From the NCBI GenBank assembly GCA_020634565.1, contig JACKBN010000009.1, positions 124,001 through 188,000 of the forward strand: 64,000 nucleotides of DNA. The letters run 5' to 3'. The notes beneath the pieces are model-generated. The model was not told the DNA's origin. It saw nothing but the letters and a program-made list of their open reading frames with translations, and did no database searches. Shown here one piece after another: positions 1 to 9,201 of this stretch; position 1 is the stretch's first letter; every line of letters begins with the position of its first letter. Origin of the DNA: Ardenticatenaceae bacterium. GTDB lineage: Bacteria; Chloroflexota; Anaerolineae; Promineifilales; Promineifilaceae. The position numbers were made by a program, and so were the translations under genes.

Positions 1-2
1 AC

Positions 3-884
3 ATGCGCAACGTAACCGGCGTCGGTGGTGCCTTCTTTGGCAACCCCACCAACAGCCCCGTGCGTGATGATTTGCCCCTGCACGATCTAACCGGCGCCAA
101 CAACTGGGTGCCGCAAATCATCCCCCAACACCCCGTTTTTAGTGCCACGTTTAATGCAAACCAGGCGCGATTAGACGCGCTCAACGCAGGCATCGATCGG
201 GCCACGGCGATGCTGCAAAATGCGGCCGAACTGGATGTGGCGCTCACGGGCACGCAGCTAGTTGTCACCATCACCAACAACAGTGGCCACAAGCTGCCCA
301 CCGGCTACATCGAAGGGCGGCGCATGTGGCTGCAAGTGGAAGCGTACGACGCCAACGGCGCACTCATCTACAGCTCCGGCGCGTATGATACCGCTACGGG
401 CACGCTCACCGAGGATGCCGATTTGCAGCTGTACGAGGCCAAACACGGCCTTTCTGCCGATCTGGCCGCACAGTTGGGCCTGCCCGCGGGCGAATCGTTC
501 CACTTCATCCTTAACAACGAGATTTTGCAGGATAACCGCATTCCGCCACGCGGCTACGAATACGTCGCTTTTGAGGCTTCCGGGGCCGCCCCCTACACCA
601 ACGGCTTACCCGATCCCACACGCTATGCGGATGGGCAATATTGGGACACAACCACCTACACGCTGCCCGCCGAACCAGAGTTAGTCATTGTGCGGCTGCT
701 GCACCAGGTTGCCTCGCGCGAATACATCGAGTTCTTACGCGACCAAAGCCCCTTCTTAGGCAACCCGGACAGCAATGGCCAAATATTGTATGCGTTGTGG
801 GAGGCAAACGGCCGTTCCCAACCCACCATCATGACCCAAAAAGCAGTCGGCCTGGAAACGTACCTCCCCCTCGTGCAAAAATAA
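3..884 (+). CDS. C-terminal part of a secreted multihaem-cytochrome-like protein (partial)
   Basis: This is the end of a longer gene that runs in from the left edge, so the first ATG in the window need not be its start. The visible 293 residues hold a beta-rich domain with an NNSGHKLPTGY motif near residue 93, typical of the C-terminal domain of multihaem cytochrome c proteins. No CxxCH haem motif is present in this part, and the haem-binding region would lie upstream. The protein ends in LETYLPLVQK, the same YLPLV-basic tail seen in two other secreted proteins here. A strong hairpin terminator follows at 896. Function in extracellular electron transfer is an inference. Confidence 0.6.
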   Translation: MRNVTGVGGAFFGNPTNSPVRDDLPLHDLTGANNWVPQIIPQHPVFSATFNANQARLDALNAGIDRATAMLQNAAELDVALTGTQLVVTITNNSGHKLPTGYIEGRRMWLQVEAYDANGALIYSSGAYDTATGTLTEDADLQLYEAKHGLSADLAAQLGLPAGESFHFILNNEILQDNRIPPRGYEYVAFEASGAAPYTNGLPDPTRYADGQYWDTTTYTLPAEPELVIVRLLHQVASREYIEFLRDQSPFLGNPDSNGQILYALWEANGRSQPTIMTQKAVGLETYLPLVQK

Positions 885-895
885 GCGTGACAAGC

Positions 896-960
896 AGATT
901 GGACCAATTTTCGTTTGAAACAATTCAAGCCGTTTCCAAACAAATTGGTCCAATCTTTTT
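896..960 (+). terminator. Large-loop terminator: perfect 15-bp inverted repeat and T run
   Basis: AGATTGGACCAATTT at 896-910 pairs perfectly with AAATTGGTCCAATCT at 942-956, with a 31-nt loop that can itself partly pair. It is followed by a T run to 960. It lies just after the stop at 884. The long loop is unusual for a simple intrinsic terminator. Confidence 0.7.
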
Positions 961-1182
961 ACCAGTTGCGTAAACCTTAAATCCGCAGCGACACACCTCT
1001 CTACCGCTTTCCACAAAAGCAGCAAAGCAAAAACATACAGTACCCTGCTCCTATCATTTCGTAAGCGCATATGTAAGCGCTTCTATGTAATTTTTATCAA
1101 TAGTATCCCCTATGTATCAGCCAGTTACTCGCTCGGGCTGGGAAGCTTTGTAATGGATAGCGTTTGAATTTGTGGAGGAACG

Positions 1183-4100
1183 ATGCGTATCCCGATAAAA
1201 CGATTGCATGTATTGCTCATTGCTGCCGCCTTTTTGTCTTTGGCGGCAATTGCTGTTTTTAGCACCACTTACCTGGCCAGCGCCAACAACCATCTCGTAC
1301 GCATTAACGAGGTCATGGCTGGCCTGAACGGTGATTCCCAAGTGCAATATGTTGTGCTGGAAGCCTCCGACGACTCGCAAAAAGCATGGGGACCGCAAGC
1401 AGAAGACCCTGCCGGCTCACCTGGACGCGCCATGCTCGTCTTCTACAACTCATTTGGTGATGAAACGGGCCGCTACGTATTTCCCAGCGACCCAGCTAAT
1501 GGTGCCGACACCGTACTGGTGGCCACGGCCGAATTTGCTGCCCTCCCCGGCGCCCCCACCCCGGACTTCATCATGCCTGCCGAGATTATTCCCATTGCCG
1601 GTAAAGTTGCTTTCCAAAACAACCCCGACAACGTCAACAGCACCAGCGTCAACGTGGCGCTTTCTTACGGTGGCGCAGGCTACACAGGCAGCACAGCCGG
1701 TGCCGACGATGGCGCACATCCCGCCGACCTACCCATCCTGAATACGGCCGTTCTCAGCCGCGTGTCTGGTTTTGGCTTTGGCACCGGCAGCCAAAGCAAC
1801 AGCGATTTTGCCATGAGCGCCCCCAATCCCACCAACACCGCAGGCGCAACGTTTACCACCCCTCCTGTCGCCGCTTCGCTGGCCGACCAGGGCGAGATTT
1901 TGTTTAAAGAAGAAACGTTTATGGGGAACGGCCGTACCTGCGCCTCTTGTCACGTGCCCGACAATGGCGACTTTGGCCTCTCCCCCGATCAGGTGCTCAA
2001 CAAGCCTGCCACCGATGTGCTTTTTGTGCCTGAGTACAATATCAACACCCTGGTGGTTAGCTCCAACGCGCCGAGCGGCTTTGCCCAACCCAGCGATTTG
2101 CGCGGCGAAATAACGGGCAGCACCGGCTCGGCAACGGTCATTGCCGGTTACGGCGACACCTATCTCGTTTATGGCGGCGATGATCTCTCCGGCACCATCA
2201 GCGACAGCTTTGGCAACAGCGCCACCTTTGTCTCCTTCACCAATGGCGACTTGGCTGGCCCCAATCCGGTCAACGGCAGCACCAACGGACTAGAAAACTT
2301 CACCCTGATGCATGGCCCGTCCACCAATACCGTCAGCTTCCCAGACGGCCGTGCGCTCATTTTGGAAAACATCGACGGGTTCGACCAGATTGAGGTGTTC
2401 CGCGCCTCGCCCGCCTTGTTCAACCTGGAACACACCGCACCCTACGGTTTCAGCTCCCAGTTTGCCGATTTGGGCGAATTTTCGGCGGGCGCTGTGCAAC
2501 AACACGCCCCGCGCAGCCTGCTGCGTCGCGAAGGCATCGACTTCCGCTTCCCCACCGAAGACGAATTGGCCGCCCTGGAAGCATTCCAGTTCACCATCCG
2601 GCTGCCTGCCGATGGCAACTACGATCTCGACCGTTTTGCCGTCACCGATGATCAGGTGTTGGGGCGTGAGATTTTCTTTGGCCCGGCAGCCAAATGCTCC
2701 CGCTGCCACTCTGGCCCCGTCCTGGCCACCACCGACGGCACCGTGCGTGGGTTTGCCGAAGGGGAAAACGGCCTCTTTGACACCGGCACGGACGAAATTC
2801 CGGTAAATGCGCTGGACGGCATGCCGCCGGAACTGCCAGACGGAAACGGCGTCAGCACCCGCACCTACAGCACGCCCGGCCTGTTTGGCACCAACCTCAC
2901 CGGGCCATTTTTCCACAACCACACGCGCATCGATCTGCGCCGGGCCATCACGTTTTATGCTGGCACCGAGTTTCAGGATTCGCCTGCCTTTGGGCTGGTG
3001 GGACGGCCGTCTGTGGTCGCTGGGTCTGAAAATGCCGAGCGCATTCTGGACTTCTTGGAAGCGCTGGTCGAGCCGTGGACAGTGTGCGCCGTAGGCTGTG
3101 ATTTTAACAACATCCAAACCGCGCTGAACACCATCCCCGACGGCGACTCTTTAACGCTGCTGGGCGATTTCGACATTAGTGCGCCGCTGGTTTCGGGACG
3201 CAACGGCATCAACAACGTGGTCATTTACAGCGCCAACGGCACGCTCAACTGGGTCGGTGGCCCCAACAGCCGCGCCATCTCCGCACAGGGTGTGGGTAAC
3301 ATGACCATCCTCGGCCTAAATATCACCTGCTCCGCCAACTGTGACACCACGACGGCGATTCGGGCTTCGGGCAACGGCCGTATTCTCATCAAAAACAACA
3401 CGATCAGCGGCTTCAACCGAGCCATCGACATCACCGGCCCCAGCGAACTAATTGTGAAAGGCAACACGCTGGACGGTAACGGCACCGGCATCCAGCAGGT
3501 GGACGGCACCATCGAAGCGTATGCCAATAACATTGCCAACTACACCATCGCTTATACGCAATCTGTCACCGGCACGGCCAATTTGAACAACAACTTTTGG
3601 GGCAGCGCCAATGGCGAAACCCCGCCAACCGGTTCTGGTGTGCCGCAAAACGCCTGGGATGCCCGTCTGGCAGCCAACGTGGTGGCCTGGTCGGACATTT
3701 CCAGCCGTTTAGGACGCGCAAAATTGGATGATGCCGAACTGGCCAGCAGCAGCAACACGGGCAATCCGGTCATTGTGAGTTACGGCCGTTCCCTCAGCAA
3801 CGCCCCCTTCAACACGCCGCTCAACAGTACCAGCACCAGCCTCTGCTCCGACTACTACGAATTTTTCGTGCGCGGCACGCCCTCTGCTGGCACCACCTGG
3901 ACACTGAACGTGCCGGTAGACAGCAACACCGAGTGCCAGGCAGATGTGCTCAGCCAACAGCGGCTCATGCAAGTGGGCAGCACGGCAGATTGCAGCAGCC
4001 CGGGTAACGCCACCTGTTGGGATTTGGCAACGGGCATCTCCACGCAAGGGCAGCTGTTCCAGTTGGCGGGTCTAACAACCGCCAGCTTATCGCGCGGCAC

Positions 4101-4356
4101 GTATGCGGCCGATTCCACAGAGAATCTATTCCCGACACCAACACCGTCAAACACGCCAACGCCAACAGCGACTGCAACAGCATCGCCCACGCCAACAGCG
4201 ACGAATACACCCACACCCACCAACACACCAACGCCGACCAGCACGCCAACATCGTCGCCGGGTCCGTCACCGACGCCCACGCCGCAGGTCACACCGACGA
4301 TTGATCCAGGCGGTGGCGCAGACTTCTTTATCTACCTGCCGCTGGTGAAGCGGTAA
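1183..4356 (+). CDS. Secreted dihaem peroxidase-like / beta-helix fusion with YLPLV tail
   Basis: A 1057-aa exported protein. GGAGG at 1174-1178 supports the ATG at 1183. An N-terminal hydrophobic segment serves as signal or anchor. Two CxxCH haem motifs are visible: CASCH at residues 253-257 and CSRCH at 505-509. The second sits in a region resembling cytochrome c peroxidase/MauG proteins. Residues about 640-850 carry repeats of the right-handed beta-helix type (NNTISGFNRAIDI and similar). A Thr-Pro-rich stalk (about 985-1040) leads to the C-terminal FFIYLPLVKR. The protein probably sits at the cell surface as a redox enzyme with a carbohydrate- or wall-facing helix. Substrate is unknown. 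The roughly 250-residue gap between haems is longer than in typical dihaem peroxidases. Confidence 0.75.
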   Translation: MRIPIKRLHVLLIAAAFLSLAAIAVFSTTYLASANNHLVRINEVMAGLNGDSQVQYVVLEASDDSQKAWGPQAEDPAGSPGRAMLVFYNSFGDETGRYVFPSDPANGADTVLVATAEFAALPGAPTPDFIMPAEIIPIAGKVAFQNNPDNVNSTSVNVALSYGGAGYTGSTAGADDGAHPADLPILNTAVLSRVSGFGFGTGSQSNSDFAMSAPNPTNTAGATFTTPPVAASLADQGEILFKEETFMGNGRTCASCHVPDNGDFGLSPDQVLNKPATDVLFVPEYNINTLVVSSNAPSGFAQPSDLRGEITGSTGSATVIAGYGDTYLVYGGDDLSGTISDSFGNSATFVSFTNGDLAGPNPVNGSTNGLENFTLMHGPSTNTVSFPDGRALILENIDGFDQIEVFRASPALFNLEHTAPYGFSSQFADLGEFSAGAVQQHAPRSLLRREGIDFRFPTEDELAALEAFQFTIRLPADGNYDLDRFAVTDDQVLGREIFFGPAAKCSRCHSGPVLATTDGTVRGFAEGENGLFDTGTDEIPVNALDGMPPELPDGNGVSTRTYSTPGLFGTNLTGPFFHNHTRIDLRRAITFYAGTEFQDSPAFGLVGRPSVVAGSENAERILDFLEALVEPWTVCAVGCDFNNIQTALNTIPDGDSLTLLGDFDISAPLVSGRNGINNVVIYSANGTLNWVGGPNSRAISAQGVGNMTILGLNITCSANCDTTTAIRASGNGRILIKNNTISGFNRAIDITGPSELIVKGNTLDGNGTGIQQVDGTIEAYANNIANYTIAYTQSVTGTANLNNNFWGSANGETPPTGSGVPQNAWDARLAANVVAWSDISSRLGRAKLDDAELASSSNTGNPVIVSYGRSLSNAPFNTPLNSTSTSLCSDYYEFFVRGTPSAGTTWTLNVPVDSNTECQADVLSQQRLMQVGSTADCSSPGNATCWDLATGISTQGQLFQLAGLTTASLSRGTYAADSTENLFPTPTPSNTPTPTATATASPTPTATNTPTPTNTPTPTSTPTSSPGPSPTPTPQVTPTIDPGGGADFFIYLPLVKR

Positions 4357-4362
4357 TGTCCC

Positions 4363-4461
4363 AAACCTGACAGGTCTATGAGCCAACTCAGCCCAAAATC
4401 GACTTGGCTTTCCGAACAAACTGCATGGCGACGTAAGTTCGAAGACCTGTCAGGTTTTTAA
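4363..4461 (+). terminator. Perfect 15-bp inverted repeat with long loop after the beta-helix gene
   Basis: AAACCTGACAGGTCT at 4363-4377 and AGACCTGTCAGGTTT at 4443-4457 are exact reverse complements separated by 65 nt and followed by a short T run. Each arm contains the near-palindrome ACCTGACAGGT. The layout matches the hairpin at 896-960. It may be a terminator or a mobile hairpin repeat. Confidence 0.55.
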
Positions 4462-4484
4462 GGAATCTCTGCTAAAATAGGTCA

Positions 4485-6779
4485 ATGAATGACCTCCAGT
4501 TGCGACCAGCCCAACAGAAAATACTTGAATACGAAAACGGCCGTCTCGCCATCAGCGCGGTACCAGGGAGCGGCAAAACGTTTACCCTCTCTCTGCTCGC
4601 GGCGAAGTTGATTGGGAACGGCCGTATCGACCCCACCCAGCAGCAAATCCTCATCGTCACCTACCTGAATTCCAGCGTGGACAACTTCAAGGCCCGCATC
4701 CGGCAGCGGCTGGAAGCCAACGAGCTGCCCGACATCGGCTACACAGTGCGCACACTGCACAGCCTGGCGCTGGAAATTGTGCGCACCGCCAACAGCGGCC
4801 TCACCGACGAGAGCGGCCCGGTGGTGCTGGACGAAGGGCAGGGCAGCCACTTCCTGGCCCGCGCCGTCGATGGCTGGATCGAAGCCCATCCCGACGCCTG
4901 GAGCCAGTTCCTCACCGACGATTCGCCGCAAACCCGCGCCCGTTGGCGGGACGTGACGCAAAAGATGGCCAAAGCGTTTATTCGCGCGGCGAAAAATGAA
5001 CGGTATACGCCGCATCAAATTAATGAGAGATTGGAGACTGGAGATTGGAGATTAGAGGATGGAGACGACAATCTCCAATCTCCAATCAACCAATCTCCTT
5101 TGTTGTGGATGATGGGTGGGATTTACGGCCGTTACCAAACCATCTTGGACAGACAAGGCTCCCTCGATTTTGACGACCTCATCTGGCAGGCGGTGGAGCT
5201 GCTGGATCAACGCGCCGGGCTGGCGGAGCAGCTGCGCCAGCGCTGGCCCTACGTGCTGGAAGACGAAGCGCAAGACAGCGTGCCGCTGCAAGAAGCGCTC
5301 ATCAGCCGCCTGACCGGGCCAGACGGCAACTGGGTGCGCGTCGGCGACCCCAACCAGGCGATCACCAGCACCTTCACCGCCGCCCACCCCCGCTTCTTCA
5401 ACGCCTTCGCCGACCGGCCCGACGTGGTCTCGCTGCCCCTGCCCAACAGCGGGCGCTGCGCCCCGCTCATCCTCGGCGCGGCCAACACGCTGCTGCATTG
5501 GGTGATGGACAGCCATCCCGTGCCGGAAGTGCAAAGCAGCACCTTCCGCCGCCAAAACATCGAGCCAACCCCGCCCGGTGACGCCCAGCCCAATCCGCCA
5601 GACAGCGAAGCCAAGATTCGCATCAAGGTGTACAAGCACCGCGAGGATGAAGAGCTGCCGCAGGTGGCCCAGCTCGCTGTTCGCTACACGCAGAAGCGCC
5701 CCGAACACACCGTCGCCATTTTGGTGCCCACCAACAACCTCGGCTACCAGATGGCCGAACATTTGGACGAGCTGGACGCCGATTACGACAACCTGCTGCG
5801 CGGCGGCACCCGCGAGCGAGAAATCGCCGCCGCCATGCACGCCGTCCTCCAGGTGCTGGCCGACCCGCTGGACACCAAGGCGATCACCGCCGCGCACGCC
5901 AGCCTGCACGCCCTGGGGCACCCCGTCGCCCTGCTGCCGGATGAGGAGCTGGAGCAGTTCCACACCCTCCTGCGCAGCGTCCACCAGCCGGAATGGCTGC
6001 TCTACCCGCACGATGAGGCGCAGGTGGAACAAGCCCTGCCCGCTGGCGTCGCTACCGAAACGCAAACCCAGGTGGCGGCTCGATTTGGCGCTTTTTGCGG
6101 GAACTGCTGGCGTTACGGCCGTTACCCATCGACGATCTGGCGTTAGCCCTGGGGATGAACTGTTTGCCTGGGGGACGTGCACGAAGGCGACCTGGCCATC
6201 GCTTACCAGATTGCCACCCTGCTGCGCCAATGGCGCGACGCCCAACCGGATTGGCGGCTGCCGGAGCTGGTCGCCGAGCTGGGCAACATCGTCAGCGGGC
6301 GGCGCAGCCTGCCCATCAGCAGCCCCACCGATTTTGGCTACGAGCCGGTGCCGGGGCGCGTCACGCTCACCACGCAGCACAGCGCCAAGGGGCTGGAGTG
6401 GGACGCGGTCTTTATGATTGGCGTCGATGGCTATTGGATTCCCAGCAACTTGGATTCGTACTTCCTGGGCGTCAGCGACATTTTGGGCGGCGATCCCACG
6501 GCCGAAGTGGTGGCCCAGCTACGTTATTTGATGGAGCCGCGCCGCAGCTACAACAAAGGGATGCGGGGATTTATAACGGCCGTTCCGCCACCGAATCGGC
6601 CCATATCGACATCATTGCCGAACGACTACGCCTGCTGTACCGTAGGCATCACCCGCGCCCGCCGCTTTTTACAGCTAAGCCGCAGCCGCGCCACCCGCAG
6701 CTACAACAAAGAACGCGACGCCCCTTCAATTGATCACTTTGCAATGGGCTATGAACTCTCATTGATATTGATGCTTTGA
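4485..6779 (+). pseudogene. UvrD/PcrA-like superfamily 1 helicase, multiply frameshifted
   Basis: The first 553 codons (4485-6146) read as a UvrD/Rep-type helicase. They include the Walker A region AVPGSGKTF (residues about 26-34), a DFDDLIWQA segment and the DExx-box relative LEDEAQDSVPLQ. Between about 6070 and 6177 homology hops through all three frames (the segments FLRELLALRPLP, GDELFAWG and VHEGDLAIAYQ each lie in a different frame). Two more shifts occur near 6560-6640, before the final VGITRARRFLQ motif. At least five indels, several next to G runs, mean either a decayed gene or sequencing errors. An in-frame repetitive hairpin at 5027-5097 encodes a low-complexity insert. DNA repair helicase activity is known for the family, but this copy cannot make a full protein as read. 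Confidence 0.8.
5027..5098. repeat. Low-complexity mirrored hairpin inserted in frame in the helicase gene
   Basis: GGAGATTGGAGATT at 5040-5053 is the exact reverse complement of AATCTCCAATCTCC at 5070-5083. An outer arm GAGATTGG at 5027-5034 pairs with CCAATCTC at 5090-5097. It is translated as an ETGDWRLEDGD-like insert that helicases of this family lack. Confidence 0.75.
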
Positions 6780-6789
6780 GGAGATAAGT

Positions 6790-8278
6790 CTTGAAATTAG
6801 CGAAATCCGCTCAACCCAGAGTTAGATGCAGCTTATCGTGAAGGATTATATGCGGTCAAAGCATATCTACGAGCCAGAATGGGGAGCTTGACAAATCAGG
6901 CTCAATGAAGCAAAACTCATCCTTGTTGGTGAAGGGGACAGTCAAGGAAAACTTCATCCTTGATGGATGCCCTGGCGGGCAAAGCCATGGCAAGAACACC
7001 TGGCAACCACCACCACGGCATTGAAATCAGAACCATCACCGCCGTTGACCCCGCCAGCGGTACAGAAATCACGCTCAATGGCTGGGATTTTGGCGGTCAG
7101 CGCGTTTATCGCCCCACCCACCAGCTCTTTTTCAGTTCCCCGCCGTCTACCTCGTCGTCTGGAAACCGCGCGAAGGCCCCCAGCAAGGCTTCGTCAAAGA
7201 ATGGATCAAGCTGATTAAGCACCGTGAACCGGAGGCTAAAATCCTTGTTGTCGCCACCCACGGCACCCCCAACAGCGCCAACCCGACATTGATCGCCAGG
7301 AACTATGGGATTTATTCGGCAAAGAAACCGTCCATGACTTCTTCTTCGTAGACAGCAAGCCTGATGAAATGGCCAACGACGCGGTATTACCGAACTCAAG
7401 CAAGCTATCGCCCGCGTCGCTGCCAATTTGCCTGAAATGGGCCGCGAAGTCCCAAAAGTTTTCAGGAAGCACAGCAAGCATTGGTCAAAACCAGCAAAGC
7501 TTATTTACCATTGGATGACGTTCACGACGTCTGCCACCAACATGGCATGGATGATACAGTGGCCGACCTATTCGTCACCATCTCCCCACCGCCTCGGCCA
7601 TCTCATCCATTACGAACATGATCCCGTTTCTGCACGACATCGTCATCCTCAAACCTGACTGGCTAGCTACCGCCATTAGCTTTGCCCTGGATGACGCTGA
7701 AACACGCCAAGATTATGGCCTCATCTCCTTTGAACGTCTCAACTACATCTGGCATGATCCCAAGCGAAAAAAGAAGAACGGTATGAAACCAGTCTACACC
7801 GCATCTTTTTACGTCTCATGGAACGTTTTTGATCTCTCCTATCGCGTAGCTGGGCTTTAACCCTGGACTCAGAGCGCAATCCCATAAGCCTTATTGCCCA
7901 ACTCGTGCCCGATAATCGCCCAGAAGCTTCACTGCAGGAACAATGGTTCCAGCACCAACTGCCCGGCGACAGCGAACGGGTACAAATTTGCCAGATTGTG
8001 GACGAGCAAAGCGGCCAGTCGGCTAATGCGGAAGGCTTGTTTTACCAGCTCATCGTCCGTCTGCACCGCTACTCGTTAGGCCGCCCAATTACCATGACAG
8101 CGTCCACTGGCAGCGCGGCCTGGTGCTGGATCATGAGTACAACGGCCGGGCGCTGCTAGAGCACCGAGGCAACGACATCCGCATCACCGTCCGCGCCCCC
8201 TACCCCGAACGCTTCTTAACCATGCTCACCGAAGAAGTTAAATATCTGGTGGAAAGCTTCTGGGAAGGCTGCGTTTCT
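6790..8278 (+). pseudogene. ROCO (Roc-COR) GTPase remnant
   Basis: Recognisable pieces of a ROCO-type GTPase appear in order but in different frames. They are a P-loop-like NEAKLILVGEG segment near 6905, the Roc switch WDFGGQRVYRPTHQLFF near 7083-7133, a VWKPREGPQQGFVKEW segment near 7157-7205, the COR-domain DIVILKPDWLATAISFALDD near 7635-7695, and a C-terminal segment running from LVPDNRPEA through FYQLIVRLHRYSLGR to LLEHRGNDIRITVRAPYPERF near 7900-8220. The leucine-rich-repeat part normally found upstream is missing. Stops and frame changes throughout show that it is broken. Its end overlaps the 3' end of the opposing dehydrogenase gene. The family are signalling GTPases with Rab-like Roc domains. 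Confidence 0.8.
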
Positions 8279-9081
8279 TCTGCGTCTTTGAAGTGGCCCA
8301 GCCGCTGGTAAATATCGGCGGCGGCTTCGTGGAAGCCTGCGGGCAGGCCCACACTGGCAAAGGTGGCGGCAATTTCGTGCATCTCGCCTTCAAAGCGCCA
8401 CGCCTTGGCCGTGACGCGGCGCACCCGCTGCTGCGTCTGTGCCGCAAAATCGGAGCCGCCGCGCGACCATTGTTCTTCCAGGTTGGCGCGCACGCCTAGC
8501 GCTTCAGCCCCAGCCAGAATCATGCTGAGCAGTGCCGTTGTGCCTTTGCTGTAGGCCGCAAAGCACATTTTTAATGCCGATGCTTGCCCAATTTGGTCGC
8601 CAATAACGGCCGTTTCCAAAGGCCCCTCCGCAAAAAATTCAGCCACCAATTCCGCCTGCGCCCCCGACAAATAAAGCCAGGTGCTGTTTGGCTCCCAGGC
8701 TGGCCCGCCAATGATGCTGCCATCGACAAAAACCACGCCCGCCGCCGCCATCATCTCGGCAATGTGCACCGCTTTGTTGGGGGCGATGGCATTGGCATCC
8801 AGATACACACCATTAAACCCTGTAGCGAGCACTTCTTCGGCAACGGAAACGGCCGTGTGCGGGGGACACACCGACACAATCGCCTCACAGGTGGCGCACA
8901 AATTGGCGACCGTGTGGGCATCCAGCAGGTTGTGTTCTTCCGCGCGGGCCACGCTCTCCGCACTGCGCCCCGCCGACGCCCAATACACATCAAAGCCGCT
9001 ACGCCGCATCGTCGCCGCCACCGAAATCCCCATCGCCCCAGGGCTGATAATGCCAATATTTTTGATTTTGTCTTTTTGCAT
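8200..9081 (-). CDS. NAD(P)-binding dehydrogenase of the 6PGDH/hydroxyisobutyrate dehydrogenase type
   Basis: The 293-aa protein starts with a Rossmann fold glycine motif (NIGIISPGAMGISVA) and continues with the VSVCPP and DGSIIGGP segments of beta-hydroxyacid dehydrogenases. Its C-terminal helical part resembles the DUF1932 domain. GGAGG at 9087-9091, five bases before the ATG at 9081, favours this start over a TTG 12 bases upstream. The last 20-30 residues (after GHFKDAEE) look unrelated to the family and read into the decayed ROCO gene, so the original end may have been lost. The substrate is probably a small hydroxy- or amino acid and cannot be named. Confidence 0.75.
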   Translation of the reverse strand: MQKDKIKNIGIISPGAMGISVAATMRRSGFDVYWASAGRSAESVARAEEHNLLDAHTVANLCATCEAIVSVCPPHTAVSVAEEVLATGFNGVYLDANAIAPNKAVHIAEMMAAAGVVFVDGSIIGGPAWEPNSTWLYLSGAQAELVAEFFAEGPLETAVIGDQIGQASALKMCFAAYSKGTTALLSMILAGAEALGVRANLEEQWSRGGSDFAAQTQQRVRRVTAKAWRFEGEMHEIAATFASVGLPAGFHEAAADIYQRLGHFKDAEETQPSQKLSTRYLTSSVSMVKKRSG

Positions 9082-9201
9082 CCAAACCTCCAAAATGAAC
9101 CATCAAATGAGCTGTCCGGGCAAACTTACCTGAAAACCAAAAACAGGCCAGACAGAAATCATTCTGCCTGGCCTGTCACACCATTGTCTGTTAAACGACT
9201 G

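Noticed and set aside
3855..4292. Val/Gly-rich reading frame opposite the Thr-Pro stalk
   Set aside because: It is the antisense of a repetitive stalk-coding stretch with no ribosome site. The same happens at 9266-9523.
6070..6180. Programmed frameshift in the helicase
   Set aside because: Three shifts within about 110 bp plus two more downstream, and no slippery site with structure. Decay or sequence error is simpler.
5052..6380. Long minus-strand open frame (442 codons) opposite the helicase
   Set aside because: It is an antisense shadow of GC-rich coding DNA. The helicase motifs on the plus strand are clear.
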